Notes: generated by a model from the letters alone, not told the origin. Shown: positions 46,446 to 59,160, counted from the stretch's first letter. The stretch is 64,000 nucleotides of DNA from Trifolium pratense (GCF_020283565.1 NC_060060.1:47232015-47296014); one strand, 5' to 3'. Made by a program: numbers and translations.

Positions 46446-46446
46446 T
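46364..46446. repeat. (AT)n microsatellite, right block
   Basis: AT repeats resume directly after the palindrome and end in TATATATTAGC. Confidence 0.95.
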
Positions 46447-47290
46447 AGCTATTTATAAATATTATCACGTATCGCTCGTCATACGTTTTTGTGTCCAGAT
46501 AACGCCGATATATCTATTGTACCTATTAACTACGATGTCTCGGATCGTCAATCAATACAATAGCATTAAGTTTCGATACTAAAAGTGAATATTAAACCTA
46601 AATCTATGTCTAGAATTTAGAGTTCAATAAGTGATTATCCTAATTCTTAGATTCAAATAATATATGTCTATATCAATTCAAACCCTAAAGTAAAACATGA
46701 CAATCAAGGATAATCACTAATATGTGATAAATAATCTAAAACATATATAAAACCATGATTAATAGCAATACATACTCATAAATGAGCGACATCTAATCCC
46801 AACAACAAGAGAAATTAGCCACACATGGTCATGGTGAGCTTACAAAGATGAAGAGAGAATAAGTGAATGAGCATAACACTTGATGTCTCGAGTTTGTATG
46901 AATCCACCTTCAAAATCCCTTTAGAAAACCTAAGCTTGAAGTTTCTCTCTGTTTTGATCTGTAAAAAGTTATGAATGTTTGTTTGTCTGCTTCTGAAGTC
47001 TATTTATAGTTATACTAGATCTCAAAATACAAGCTCGCTTAGCGAGTAGACCTTGCTTCACTGGTGGGTTTGCTGACACGTGGCCACTAACCGCCTGTTT
47101 TCAACCATGCTCGCTTCTTCTCGCTTAGCGAGAGCTCTCGCTACCAGTCGCTTTGGAACCCAAAAATTTTCTGTTTTGTCTCACTTTCTCTCGCGGTTGG
47201 TCGCTTAGCGAGCGCCTAAAATTCTAAAATATCTTTCCTTTGCTCAGAATTCTTCTTTTGATATGCAAACCTGCAAAAATGGTTGGGATT
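46447..47290 (-). repeat. LTR-like fragment with CTCGCTTAGCGAG palindromes
   Basis: On the minus strand a TATA motif (ACTATAAATAGAC, about 47015-47003) lies downstream of three copies of a 13-base palindrome CTCGCTTAGCGAG (47034, 47120; variant at 47200). This looks like an LTR promoter with upstream repeats. LTR ends and coding region were not found. The following 47291-48680 is AT-rich with one SINE-like piece. Confidence 0.45.
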
Positions 47291-47784
47291 ATGTATAATA
47301 GACAAAAATTGATCATTTTACTAATAAACAATTATTTACATCATAGTGGAGAATTTGATATGAATTACTTGCAAAATAAGTTAATAAATGCCTTGATTTA
47401 ATTTGTACTTTTACTATTTTTTGGCATTTATCATTGTCCCACAAATGTGCCAACTTTCCGTGCCATATGTCCCAAAAAAAACCGCTTCAATTTTTTTTTT
47501 TTTTTAAAAGTTAACAACCATTTTTAACGTTAGAAACTATTTTATGTTTTTGCTTTAGTAAAAGGATTAGTTTAACACCTAGTTGCAGAGCCAGGAACCA
47601 AAATCGTTGTTTCTCCATAATTATCCTATTGATAAATACTTACTTGGGCACAAATAAAAAGTATTTAGGCATACACTCATCAATAAATAAAAAAATAAAT
47701 ACAAATTAAATATAAAAGAATTAAATGATGTGACTAATTTATTTTTTTTGTCAAGTAATTTAGTGGTTAGAAATTTCACCCTTT

Positions 47785-47880
47785 AAGTAAATAAGTGAAG
47801 TGTCCTGGATTCGAACCTCCGACCCTTGAATATAATATACAATGTCCCTTACCAACCGAATTAAGCTCACATGAACCGTG
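47785..47880 (-). repeat. tRNA-derived SINE-like fragment
   Basis: On the minus strand: GTGAGCTTAATTCGGTTGGTAAGG (box A type) to GGAGGTTCGAATCCAGG (box B type), about 45 bp further. Same group as 15158-15240. Confidence 0.5.
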
Positions 47881-49859
47881 ACTAATATATTTATCTTTTA
47901 CTAATTATATTTATGATATACGTGTGTTCAAATATTTTTATTTGTAGTTGTGCTCATATGAATGTTACTCTTATCATATTACTATTTACTATCTTGTCAT
48001 ATCGAAATTCACTACTTTATTTTATCTTCGGCACCAAATGGACTCGCATAAAATATCTTGATTATAACAGTTTGGATAATCTGAGTATTTGGCATGGTGT
48101 CGATTGACAAGGGATCGAGCATGATATGTTAATTAATATAGGTAAATAATGTTTGACCATGCTCCATAGATTTAAACTATATAAAAGGTAATTGGTGATA
48201 TATATACAGATTGGATATTATATTTATTTTGGGATGACTCATTGGATTTACCGGAATAAATTTCTTTTAGGAAAGAAATAGCCCAAAACGTGGTTTCTCA
48301 TATCATCCACATCCACTATTTAGAAATTACATTTTTACGTTAATTCTTATATATAGGTTGATTTTTAATATAAAAAAAATATTTGAAAGAATTTGAATTT
48401 TTTATTTTTTTGGTAGAAAATAATTTAAATTTTAAAGTTCTTTTACTTATAGTTGTTTTTATAAAAACCAATTTTCCGATAACATAAAAGAAAATGAGAG
48501 AAAATAATATAATGTTCGCGAATTTCTAAGAGAAGGGTTACATCAAATATAATGTTCGCAAATTTGTTACTCCCTCAATTCATTTTTAATTATCAATTTT
48601 GAAGAGAAGAAAAAATGTTATTATTTGTCAATAATACTCTTAATTATTATTATAGAGTGTAAAATATGAAATAAGTGTTTATTTAAGATTTTTTCTGAGT
48701 TTAGTAAATAAATTATGAGTTTGGTAAAAAAAAAAAAAGAAATTTTCTGAGTCAAAACAATAGAATATTTTATTGAATAAAAAATAATTTTTTCTCTTTA
48801 TGCTTTTTTCTATTTGAATTCATTATTTTCTTTTTTTTTTCCACGTTTATAAAAAAGTTTACGAAATCTTCCATATCAATAAATATATTATCATTCATTC
48901 TTATCATTTAATACGTGGTTGAGATTTAAGAATAAATTAAGTAAGTTTTTCCTTACCATCTATGAAAATTTCTATAAGTTAAAAAAATATATAATAATAA
49001 TATAAAATAAACAAAAAGTACAATGGTGAAATTTCGGATATTATTTCCTTTTCAGCTTCAAAACGGCTAATTATTCTTTTTTTTCAAATTCATATTGTCA
49101 AAAAGCTGGTTTTTTTCCTTTCATTTTTATGAATTTGTCAAAATGTAAAAAAAGAAAAAATAAAAAAGGGAAAAAAATAATAGAAAAAAAATAAAATCTT
49201 ATATTAAATATTTATGATTCTTGACCAAATAAAAACAATATTGGACCAAGAAGAATCACGAAAGAAATATCTTTCCTATATTCACAAGAAAAAAAAAAAA
49301 CTATTTTCTTAGATAGAAGTTATGGACTAGGTTCATTTGATTAATATGAGACAATTAAAATTAAAATATGATATTATGAAATATATATAAAAAATGACAT
49401 TATGATTAATCACAAGTTTGGTCTACATATTTTTTTTTTGGACTAATTGCTTACATATTTTTAACTACTAACAAATTGGTCCTTTATTTTAAAGTCACAA
49501 AATTTTGGCCCATTTTTTAGATTCATGAACTTAAAAATGATGATATGATATGTTTTAATAAACGTGATATATGTGCTTTTGATATAAAATATTCGATGTA
49601 GATTAATGACTTAAATGTCATTATTTAAATTACAAAATTAATTGAATAATTTTATAAATTAAAATTTATTTTTTTAGATGATTTTTACCATTTCATATAG
49701 ATGTTGATTATTCAATATCATTATATCATATCTAAACATAACATATGCTCATTTTAAATCCAAGGATATGAATAAAAGACTACAACAAAATGATTTTAAA
49801 ATGGATGAACCAATTCTCTTCTCGTATAAAAATAGTGAATTAAAATTGTAATTATATCT

Positions 49860-50345
49860 AAAAATTCAAATATATTAATTTGTAACTTCAACGATGTCCA
49901 AAATACGTAAATGTTTGATTACAACTACAAAATGAAATCCGATTTCAAAAATAGAAAAACAAAAATATTAATCTAGGCTAAAAATTCATATACATTGTTT
50001 TGAGACGATAAACGATGTCCAAAATACGAAATGCGTAATTACAACTATAATAACATGAAACTATTTTATTTTTTTTGAATCAACATGAAACTAATTTAAA
50101 AAATAGAATAATAACTAATGTCACATTAAGCGTAAAATTAGAATATACTGTTTTAAATGGTTAGCGAAGTCCAAATTACGGAAATGCGTGATTACAACAC
50201 CCACATGAAATCTAATTTCAGAAACAAAAGAACAAAAATCATAATTAAACGAAAAAATTAAAATACATTGTTTTTAAATAGTCATCGATATCCAAAATAC
50301 GTAAATGCGTAATTACAACTACCACATGAAGCCCAATTTCAGTAA
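49860..50345 (+). repeat. Roughly 120-bp minisatellite with conserved GTAAATGCGTAATTAC core
   Basis: Cores beginning CCAAAATACG/CCAAATTACG occur at about 49897, 50019, 50171 and 50292, each followed by TTACAAC...ACATGAAA. Two further units lie in copy 2 (about 51733 and 51851). Spacing is about 120-150 bp. Confidence 0.8.
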
Positions 50346-50548
50346 TTTTCGATCGAAAAATACATTAAACTCAATTTCAGTAATTTTCCATTGAAAAATA
50401 TTTATAATACTATCATGGTCAAGCACACACCAAATCACCACCATTAAAAAAAAAAACGTAATCTAAAAAATCACCTTATGATAAAAACAAAAACAATATA
50501 TTCATCAGTGGACCCCATAAACCTTTCTCACTCCTTTTTTTCTTTGCT

Positions 50549-51022
50549 ATATATTTATCAAATCTCACAAAATCATATCTCAGAATATTTAGAGAGAGAA
50601 TCACCACAGCACAGGTACTACACTATTTTGTGATGGGTTTTGTGTTTTAATTCAAATTCAAAGGGTATATTTAACTTTTTCTTTGTATTAAACTATTTTT
50701 ATGTTGGTGAGAAATTGAAACAAAATTGTTCATATCATATAGGTGTTTGAAAAACATTGACTTTCCGAGATTACGACGTTGGAGTCATAGTAAGTCAGCT
50801 ATGTTGTTATTTTATTCAATTTTATTCGATCTTATTCAATCATCACTATTGTTTATATTTTGTCTTGTTTAATCGTATAATAATTTTATATTTTGTTATA
50901 GTGATTGATGTTTTCTATGTCTTTTTCTTTTCTACAGAGATTTCAAAGAGACAATCTTGCTTCGTGAAGAAGGATCTAAAAGTATTGTTTTTTATAATTT
51001 TCTTATACCGTTGAAGTAAAAG
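50549..51022 (+). promoter_or_regulatory. HD-ZIP IV promoter/leader module 1
   Basis: TATATATT at 50549-50556, then predicted non-coding exons: about 50580-50614 (ends CACAG before GTACTA), 50743-50789 (before GTAAGT) and 50938-51022 (after TTTCTACAG, before GTATCT). Boundaries are inferred from splice consensus and from conservation with module 2. Confidence 0.6.
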
Positions 51023-51385
51023 GTATCTTTTGTTCACCTTACCTATGTTGTTATCAATTTCGATGTCATAAAAAATATATAAAAAAACCCTTTTTCTTTA
51101 TCTTTGTTTATGTTTTTTCTTTAATTTTTTCCTAAGGGTAAAATGGTCTCTTTATTTTAATATTGTAAATTTTGTTTTTTGTTTTAGTGTTGACCAATCT
51201 AAACTATTCTATTGTTTTGTGTTAGTACTATCTGATTGATTTCTGATGCAATGGATTTTGTTGGTACACTTTTGGGTTCTCTTGCTTAAAATATTTTTCA
51301 ATGCTGACAAATTGGTCAGGTCTTTTTGTTAAAAACGGCAAAATAAAATTTGGGGCCAATGCATTTTCTTCTAGTAGAATTTTTT

Positions 51386-52880
51386 CTGAGTTTAGTACAC
51401 AAAAAAAAAAAGAATTTTTCTGTGTAAAAAAAACGTTTACGAAATATTCCATATCAATAAATATATTATCATTTATTCTTATCATTTAATACGTGGTTGA
51501 TATTTAAGAATAAATTAAGTAACTTTTTTCTTACCATCTATGAAAATTTCTAAAAGTTTGTTTTTGAAAATTTCTATAAGTTAAAAACAAATATTATAAT
51601 AATAATGTATAAAAATAAAATAAAAAAGCACAAAGGTGAAATTTCGGATTTTGTTTCCTTTTAAGCTTCGATAAGGCTAATTATCCTTTTTTCAAATCAA
51701 ATTTATATTGTTGTAAAGGAGTAAACGAAGTTTAAAATACGTAAATTCGTGATTACAACTCCACATAAAATCTAATTTCAGAAATAAAAGAACAAAAATC
51801 GTAATTAAACATATAAAGTAAAATACATTGTTTTAAAATAGTCACAAGATCCAGAATACGTAAATGCGTAATTTCAACTATCACATGAAACTCAATTTCA
51901 GAAATTTTCGATTGAAAAATGTTTATAATACTATCATGGTCAAGTACACACCAAATCACCACTGTCTTTGTCAGTGGGTCCCACAAACCTTTCTCACTCT
52001 CTTTGCTATATATTCATCAAATCTCACAAATTCATGTCTTAAGAATATTTAGAGAGAAACATCACAAGACAGGTACGGTACTTACATTCTATTGAGTGTG
52101 AAGAAAAATAAAATAACTAAAATAATGACAAGATTGATTATTTCATAATGGGTTTTGTGTTTTAATTCAAAGGGTCAATTTTTTTTCTTGTATTAAACTT
52201 TTTTTTATTTATGTTGGTGAGAAATTGAAAAATATTTGTTCATCATATATTGTATAGGTTGAAGATCATTGACTTTCTGATATTACAACGTTGAAGTCGT
52301 ATTGTAAGTCAGCTATGTTATTATGTAACTCAAAAAATTTCAATCTTATTCAATCATCACTGTTATTTTGTTTTTCTAATAAGCAATTTTAAGTTGTTTA
52401 TTTAATTTATATTTTGTTATAGTGATTGATATATTATTTGTTTTCTATGTCTTTTTCTCTTCACAGAGATTTCAGAGAGACATTGTTGTTTTGTGAAGAA
52501 GGATCTGAAAACTATTGTCTTTTAGAATTTTCTTGAACTGTCGAAGTAAAAGGTATATTTTATTCACCGTATCTATGTTGTTTTCAATTTCCATCTCATA
52601 AAAAAAATACCCATTTTCTTTTTCTTTGTTATGTTCATTTAAGGGTAAAATGGTCTCTTTATTTTAATATTGTATATTCTGTTTTATGTTTTAGTGTTGA
52701 TCAATCTGAACTATTCTATTGTTTTGTGTTAGTACTATCTGATTGATTTCTGATGCAATGGATTTTGTTGGTACACTTTTGGGTTCTCTTCCTTAAAATA
52801 TATTTCAATGGTGACAAATTGGTCAGGTCTTTATGTTAAAAATGGCAAAAGAAAATTTTGGGGCTATGCCATTTTCTTCT
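51386..52880 (+). repeat. Tandem duplication upstream of HD-ZIP IV gene, copy 2
   Basis: Repeats the order of copy 1: TTTTTCTGAGTTTAGTA, ACGTGGTTGATATTTAAG, two minisatellite units, TATA, three-exon leader, then GGTACACTTTTGGGTTCTCT and TTTTGGGGC-type end. It is the copy nearest the coding region. Confidence 0.8.
52005..52552 (+). promoter_or_regulatory. HD-ZIP IV promoter/leader module 2
   Basis: GCTATATATTC at 52005-52015, predicted leader exons about 52040-52072, 52258-52303 and 52467-52552, each with the same splice sites as module 1. The acceptor before the coding exon is TTGCATTGTAG at 53673-53683. Confidence 0.6.
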
Positions 52881-53030
52881 TATTTGTCACTGTCCCATGA
52901 AAGTGAACTTTGGATCAGAAAAAGGGTTTTTTGGTTTTTTTGTCCTGTTCCTATCCATATATTTTAACGGTTTTTATTTTTATTCTATATCTTTTTATAA
53001 AAAAAATTGAATTTTTTCTAGTAAAAGATA

Positions 53031-53116
53031 AGCTCAATTGCAGTTTTAGTCCCCTATTTTGATAGTCGACCAATTTTGCAAAATAGTGATATAGGGACTA
53101 AAACTGCAATTAAGCC
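53031..53116. mobile_element. Short palindromic MITE in the HD-ZIP IV leader intron
   Basis: AGCTCAATTGCAGTTTTAGT and ACTAAAACTGCAATTAAGCC are inverted around a 30-bp loop. 86 bp, non-coding. Confidence 0.8.
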
Positions 53117-53687
53117 TAGAAGATAAGAACGATGCATTAATATTAAATTAAAATGTTTGTCTTTATTATAATATTAAATATTAAATTTTAGTAAAAAAAA
53201 AATAAAAATAAAAATATAATATTTTGTATATTTTAACTCAATATAGTCTTCAATATAGTCTAAAAAGTCAAACTTTAGTAAAAGAATCCAGAAGTGAAAA
53301 GTGCCTTGGGAAATTGTGATAGCCTTATAGTGACATATTCTGAATATAACCTGGAGAAAAAAAGAGAGGTACAACAGGGTGCATAAACTTTTGTTTTTGT
53401 TTGTTTTTGCTTTTTGGTTGGGAAATTGTTATAGCTTGGTAGTGTTTAAAGGTATGTTTTTTTTTTTTTTTTTTTGTTCATAGTTCTTCATAGAACCATT
53501 TGTTAGCCACTGTTTTGCATTGTTGAGTCATCTCTAACTTGTGTATACTTCAATATCACTCTTTTATTTTAATTATTTTTAATGATTATGATTTTTGAGT
53601 ATGATTTGTAGTTTGTGCATTTTGTTGGTTATGCATGTTATGTTATGTTGATGTGGTTTATGTGAATTTATTTTGCATTGTAGGAAA

Positions 53688-56600
53688 ATGGAAGCAAATG
53701 GTGAGATGGGACTAATTGGAGAAAATTTTGATTCTGGTTTGATGGGTAGGATGAGGGATGATGATTTTGAAAGTAGGTCTGGAAGTGAAAATTTTGATGC
53801 TTCTGGTGATGAATTTGATGCTGGTGATGATCATCAACAAAACAAGAGGAAGAAGAAGTATCATAGACACACTCCTCAACAAATTCAAGAGCTCGAAAAG
53901 TATGTTTTTACGACAATTATGCAATCTTTTTATTATAATGTGATTGGTTAGCTACGGTTTAATTACTCTGTAGGTCTCTGAAATAACTAAAAAGTATGCA
54001 ATTAGATCCGTTAATTTGTTGGTGTCGTATGTCTTTACATGATTGATTATCTACTTAATTACTCTGTAGGTCTCTGAAATAACTATATCGGGTTTTTTAA
54101 TTAGGTCATGAATTTAAAAAGTTTGCAATTGGATCGATCCGTGAATTTGTCGGTAGTGGTTTGTCATTATATTGTTAGATCCGTGAATTTGTCGGCAGTG
54201 GCTTGTAATTATATTGTTGGATCCGTGAATTTGTCGGTAGTGGTTTGTAATCATCAATGGTTTAATTACTCTGTAGGTCGCTGAAATAACGTTTTTAGTT
54301 GGATCCCTAGACTTCATGTATTAATTTGTAAATTATCTATGAGTGGTTTTTATACGAGTTTTTTGCTTATGACCGAATTATTAGGTAGGGACGATTTTAA
54401 TACTGATTTTTGTTCTTGATTGTTTTCAGTTTCTTCAAGGAGTGTCCTCATCCTGATGAGAAGCAGCGCGCTGATCTTAGCAAGAAGCTTGGCTTGGAGA
54501 ACAAGCAAGTCAAATTTTGGTTTCAGAATCGACGAACCCAAATGAAGGTAAAATTTGAATCTTTAGCTTGTTGATGCAATTGGTATTAGTGATGGTTGTA
54601 TGACTTAGACATTGGGAGATTTCAAACTTTTTTCGATTTATATTAATTGCTCTAGCATATACGTTACACGGTTTAAATAAATTTGACTTTAATCATATGT
54701 GCATTGAAAACGTGTTTTAAAAGTCGTACAAAGGATGATTTGTGATTGGTTGACATGTATAAAGTCTTACACTGACGTTGCATCGAAATTAGTCTCTGTG
54801 TTATATTTATATATTTGGTTCCCGTACTAGAATTTATACTTAAGTATTGCTTTTATAACTTACAATTTATGGATCCATCATATTTTCAAAACAAAAAAAA
54901 AAAATTAAGGATCCATCATTGATTGATATACTGTACTAAATGAATTGATTTTCTTGAATCAGACGCAATTGGAACGTCATGAGAACATGATTCTTAGGCA
55001 GGAAAATGAGAAGCTCCGAGCTGAGAACAGTGTGATGAAGGAAGCTATGGCAAATCCAATATGCAGCAACTGTGGCGGCCCGGCAATTCCTGGACAAATT
55101 TCAATGGAGGAACATCAGATTAGAATTGAGAATGCTCGACTGAAGGAGGAATTGGCTCGAGTGTGTACCTTGTCCAACAAGTTCCTAGGCCGTCCAGTCT
55201 CTGCATTGACTGGAATGTCTATGCAGAATCCGAATGCAGGTTTTGAATTTGGTATGGGAAGGAATGGAATTGTTGGTCCGAGCAATTTCAACATGTCGCT
55301 GCCAATGGGATTTGACATGGGAGATGGAGTTATGGGAGCTCCACCGTCAAATTCTGTAATGCGATCACCAATGGGAATGATCGGAAATGATGCCCAGCAG
55401 GAGAGAGCTGTGCTTATTGAAATCGCATTAGCTGCTATGGATGAGCTAATCAAAATGACCGAACCTGACACCCACCTCTGGATTAAGAGTCCAGACAACG
55501 GGAAGGAAATGCTGAACCATGACGAGTATGCAAGGATTGGTTCTCCTTTTAACAGTCCAAAACCAAATGGTTTTGTAACTGAAGCTACAAGAGAAACTGG
55601 GCTGTTATACACCAACAGTGCCGCTCTCGCGGAAATATTCATGGATGCGGTATGTCACACAACTTTCGCAATAAACATGATTTGTTTTAAGTTACTTTTA
55701 AAGTGAAGTGATTTATGATTCTTGACTATGATGCACATTTAGTTTCGACTCTCGAGTACACAAGAAATTTAGTTAAATAAGTTGTATTTATTGTTTGTGT
55801 CAAATATATAGGATCGGTGGTCGGAGATGTTTCCATGTATGATTGCTCATGCTGCAACCTTGGATGTATTAACTAATGGAATGGGTGGAACCAGAAATGG
55901 ATCTATGCAAGTGGTATGTTTCTATTCGTTGTATTAATTTGCTTGTCTTTTCGATATTTGGATGGAACTAATTAGGAATTCGATTATGCTTTACAGATGC
56001 ATGCAGAGATTCAATTGCCTTCTCCATTTGTCCCGGTTCGGCAATATAGATTCCTCAGGTTTTGCAAGCAGCATGCTGAAGGTGTTTGGGCTGTAGTTGA
56101 TGCTTCCATCGACTTTGGTCGGAATGGTCCCAACGGTAACCCTTACATGAGCAGTAAGAAGCTTCCATCTGGCTGTATTTTGCAGGACATGTCCAATGGT
56201 TTTTGCAAGGTAACTAACTGCTTATCTAAATCAAATTTTAAACATTGATTTTCCTATGATTTTAAATATGTTTTTTATAACCTTCACAATACTACCAAGC
56301 ATTGATAGTGCTGTAGTTTGTCATTAGAATCGTGTTTCGTTTACGATAATTTGTCTAAAAGAAAATAAACTTTTTACATAAGAGTACAATCCGGTAAATT
56401 TAAATCACTAGTCTTTATTATTGACTTTTTCACACGTGCACGCGCGGAAACATGTATCTTGTGCTTTCATTCTGTATCAGATCTTTTTTAGTTAACCGCC
56501 TTTTTAAATAAGTAACCTATCAGATGATATTATTAATTTTCTTAAATTTCTTCAATCAGCAATAAATCATATGAGATATGCACAACAACCAACAAACGAA

Positions 56601-58240
56601 TTTTGAAACTTTTCAAAATTAAATGGTTTAAGCATTTTACATTTGACATAATATCTGTTTAATTAATGCACATTATACTTGCTAGTTGTTTTAGTATTAT
56701 CCAAAGTTCTATTTTAATCTGCTAACTTCTAAGTTTACTAAATGTTGCAGATTACTTATGTGGATCATTCTCAATATGATGAGAGTGCTGTCCACCAAAT
56801 CTTTCGTCCAATGGTTAACTCCGGTATCGCATTTGGTGCTCATAGATGGGTTGCAACTCTCCAGAGGCACTGTGAATCCCTTGCTATCCTCATGTCACCC
56901 GTATCATCTGATGAATCTGCAGGTATGCATGCAACTTTGTTATTTCACTTAAAACCTATGAAGTACAGACATCACACTGACACTTCGACACTATTAATAA
57001 TTTGATAAAATTGAATGTAATGTATCTGTGTCATGTCAGTGTAGGACATTGACACATGTCAGACACCAAACACACCTTCAATCTAAAGTGTCCGTGCTAA
57101 ATAATTGAACACTTTTTACACTCATAAACATTGTAAAATTGAAATTGGTTCCCGTTTTGATGAGCATGTATGTTTCTTTTCCAGTCATGAGCCCACAGGG
57201 CAAGAGAAGCATGTCAAAGCTCGCGCAGCGGATGACTGATTACTTCTGGTCTGGAGTTTGTCCTTCGTCAGCTTGCAAGTGGGACATGCTTCACATTAAT
57301 AACATGGGCACCAGTGACGTGAGAATCATGTCCCGAAAAATTTCGGATCCCTCTGGTGAAAATCATAGCATTGTGCTAAGTGCTGCAACTTCTGTTTGGA
57401 TGCCATTGTCGCGGCAAAGGGTATTTGATTTCCTCCGTGATGCACGATTGAGAGGCGAGTGGGATGTTTTGTCCGGTGGTGGATCAATGCAGGAGATGGT
57501 CCATATTGCTACGGGACAAGCAATTGGAAATTCCGTTTCTATCCTCGGTGCTAATACTGTAAGTGCTCTTTTTTCCATTATGTTCATGATTTTGAAATGT
57601 CTAGTGTTTATTTAGGTTACTATTTGCACCTCTCAAACCGCACACCCTTCGATAAATAACATGTTTGGTAACTTATAATTTGATCATTCGTTGCGAATCT
57701 CAAACATCAGTATTGTCCAAAATGTCTAGACACATAGGAGTTTCATGCCTAGACTTTTATGTGCACTTATTTTCTCAATATTTCACCCGATGAACGGCTT
57801 ATATGTTATTTTCCAACAATTTGATTATTTTTTTCTTCTTTTTTTAGGCTGCGAATGGAAACGAGGGCAATAGGCTATATCTGCAAGATTCATGGACTGA
57901 TAGTTCTGGCTCAATGATTGTGTATTCTCCTATCAACATGGATTCCTTGAGCTTGGTGATGAGCGGTGGCGATTCTTCATCTGTTGCTCTGTCGCCTTCG
58001 GGCTTTTCAATTCTTCCGGATGGCCATTCAAGTAACAACAACATCGTTGGAACTTCAAGTGACGGAAGTAGCAGCAGTGGAAGCGACAATGACAATGGCG
58101 GATGCTTGCTCACAGCTGGATTACAAATGGTGCTGACCAATGTTCAATCAAGTAAGCTAACAAACGATTCCGTTGATACCATTAATGATCTCATCGCATG
58201 CACCGTTCAGAAGATCAAAGACGCTCTCGGAGTTGCATGA
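53688..58240 (+). CDS. Class IV HD-ZIP transcription factor (ANL2/GLABRA2-like)
   Basis: A nuclear DNA-binding factor of the family that controls epidermal (L1) cell identity, cuticle, trichomes and pigment. Coding exons: 53688-53899, 54430-54547, 54963-55649, 55812-55913, 55997-56209, 56751-56922, 57185-57558 and 57848-58240, all GT-AG. The sum gives 756 aa, normal for the family. The ATG at 53688 lies just inside the exon that starts at 53684, after TTGCATTGTAG. In order: an acidic N-terminus ([12 protein letters not shown]); the homeodomain at about 53-112 ([30 protein letters not shown]); the leucine zipper with loop containing CSNCGGP at about 113-190; START at about 256-485 ([32 protein letters not shown]); and the C-terminal HD-SAD region ending [13 protein letters not shown]. 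An AATAAA lies at 58262-58267. The paralogue within class IV is not fixed, but [11 protein letters not shown] and [16 protein letters not shown] point to the ANL2/HDG1 side. Confidence 0.95.
54136..54251. repeat. 42-bp tandem repeat in HD-ZIP IV intron 1
   Basis: GATCCGTGAATTTGTCGG recurs at 54136, 54178 and 54220. Around it, TTAATTACTCTGTAGGTC(T/G)C is repeated at about 53960, 54056 and 54264, so most of this intron is built from two interleaved repeats. Confidence 0.85.
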
Positions 58241-58756
58241 GGATGAAGAATTTGATTTAGAAATAAAACTTTTTTATTACATTCATGGAATATTTGAACC
58301 TTTTTTAAATTTTAATTTTCTTTAGAAATTTGACATATCAAAAGTTGATATATTTTGGATGTATTGTAATTTTAGATTATAGTTGGAAAAGGCTGAAACA
58401 TAATTTAAGGGTCTCTCTTGTGATGAAAAACTCGTGAGTCAAGAATGAACCATGAAAAAGCAATTAATTGGTTTTGCTTTGTGTTTGGTTGGTTCGTTTA
58501 TTGACTTGTTTGTTACTTGAGAGATTTGTCTCAGCCTTTTTGATTAAATTTGTCCAAAAGATTATTATGTTGGTCATGCTTACTTTGCTTATAGCTAAAG
58601 TGAATATTGCATGGATTTGCTAATGGTCGTTATCTTCTTGAATGCATGATTTTATTTCATCTTTTGTGTTTGGTTACAAAATTTATGTGGTTAAATGATT
58701 TTGTTGAAGAAAGTTGTAGTTTGTGATTATATTGATGGAAAGTATTGTGAAATCAC
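58241..58756. other. HD-ZIP IV 3' flank
   Basis: 3' UTR and AT-rich downstream DNA with no further gene. Confidence 0.6.
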
Positions 58757-58784
58757 GTAACATTGTGATTATGAGATAGTATCG

Positions 58785-59080
58785 ATTGTACCTCCAAGCA
58801 AAGAAACATCCCTCCACCAAGATGAAGTCCCCTCTAAAACCCATCGGTCTACCTCCAAGACCTCCATCGGCTTTAGGTTTACAAACATTCTTCCGGCTAA
58901 CCCATGCAATCTTACTATCCTTTTTAGTATCACCCCACAAGAATCGTCTTTCCAATTTAACGATACCTTCCCAAATCTTCACAGGAATCTTCATGAAAGA
59001 TATGTAAAAAATGAGTATAGAGTTAAGGACGAGTTTAAAAGAATCACTCTACCTCCCAAGCTAACATACCTATTATGCGT
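58785..59080 (-). mobile_element. LINE reverse-transcriptase fragment
   Basis: The minus strand reads SLGGRVILLNSSL near 59060, then MKIPVKIWEGIVKLERRFLW and SKIAWVSRKNVCKPKADGGL (58994-58840). These are hallmarks of the L1 RT thumb/connection region. Truncated at both ends. Confidence 0.8.
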
Positions 59081-59160
59081 ATTTTTTTATTTTTTTTTTT
59101 AAAAAATGATTTTTAAAATATCAAGTTATTGTTTGATTGAATAGTTCTCATTATAATTTA

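Larger units (their letters stand above)
48690..51385 (+). repeat. Tandem duplication upstream of HD-ZIP IV gene, copy 1
   Basis: Starts near TTTTTTCTGAGTTTAGTA and contains ACGTGGTTGAGATTTAAG (about 48912), a four-unit minisatellite (49860-50345), a TATA box (50549) and a three-exon leader ending at 51022, then about 360 bp more. It matches copy 2 (51386-52880) block by block in the same order. Copy 1 has about 1.1 kb extra between 49115 and 50157. Confidence 0.8.
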
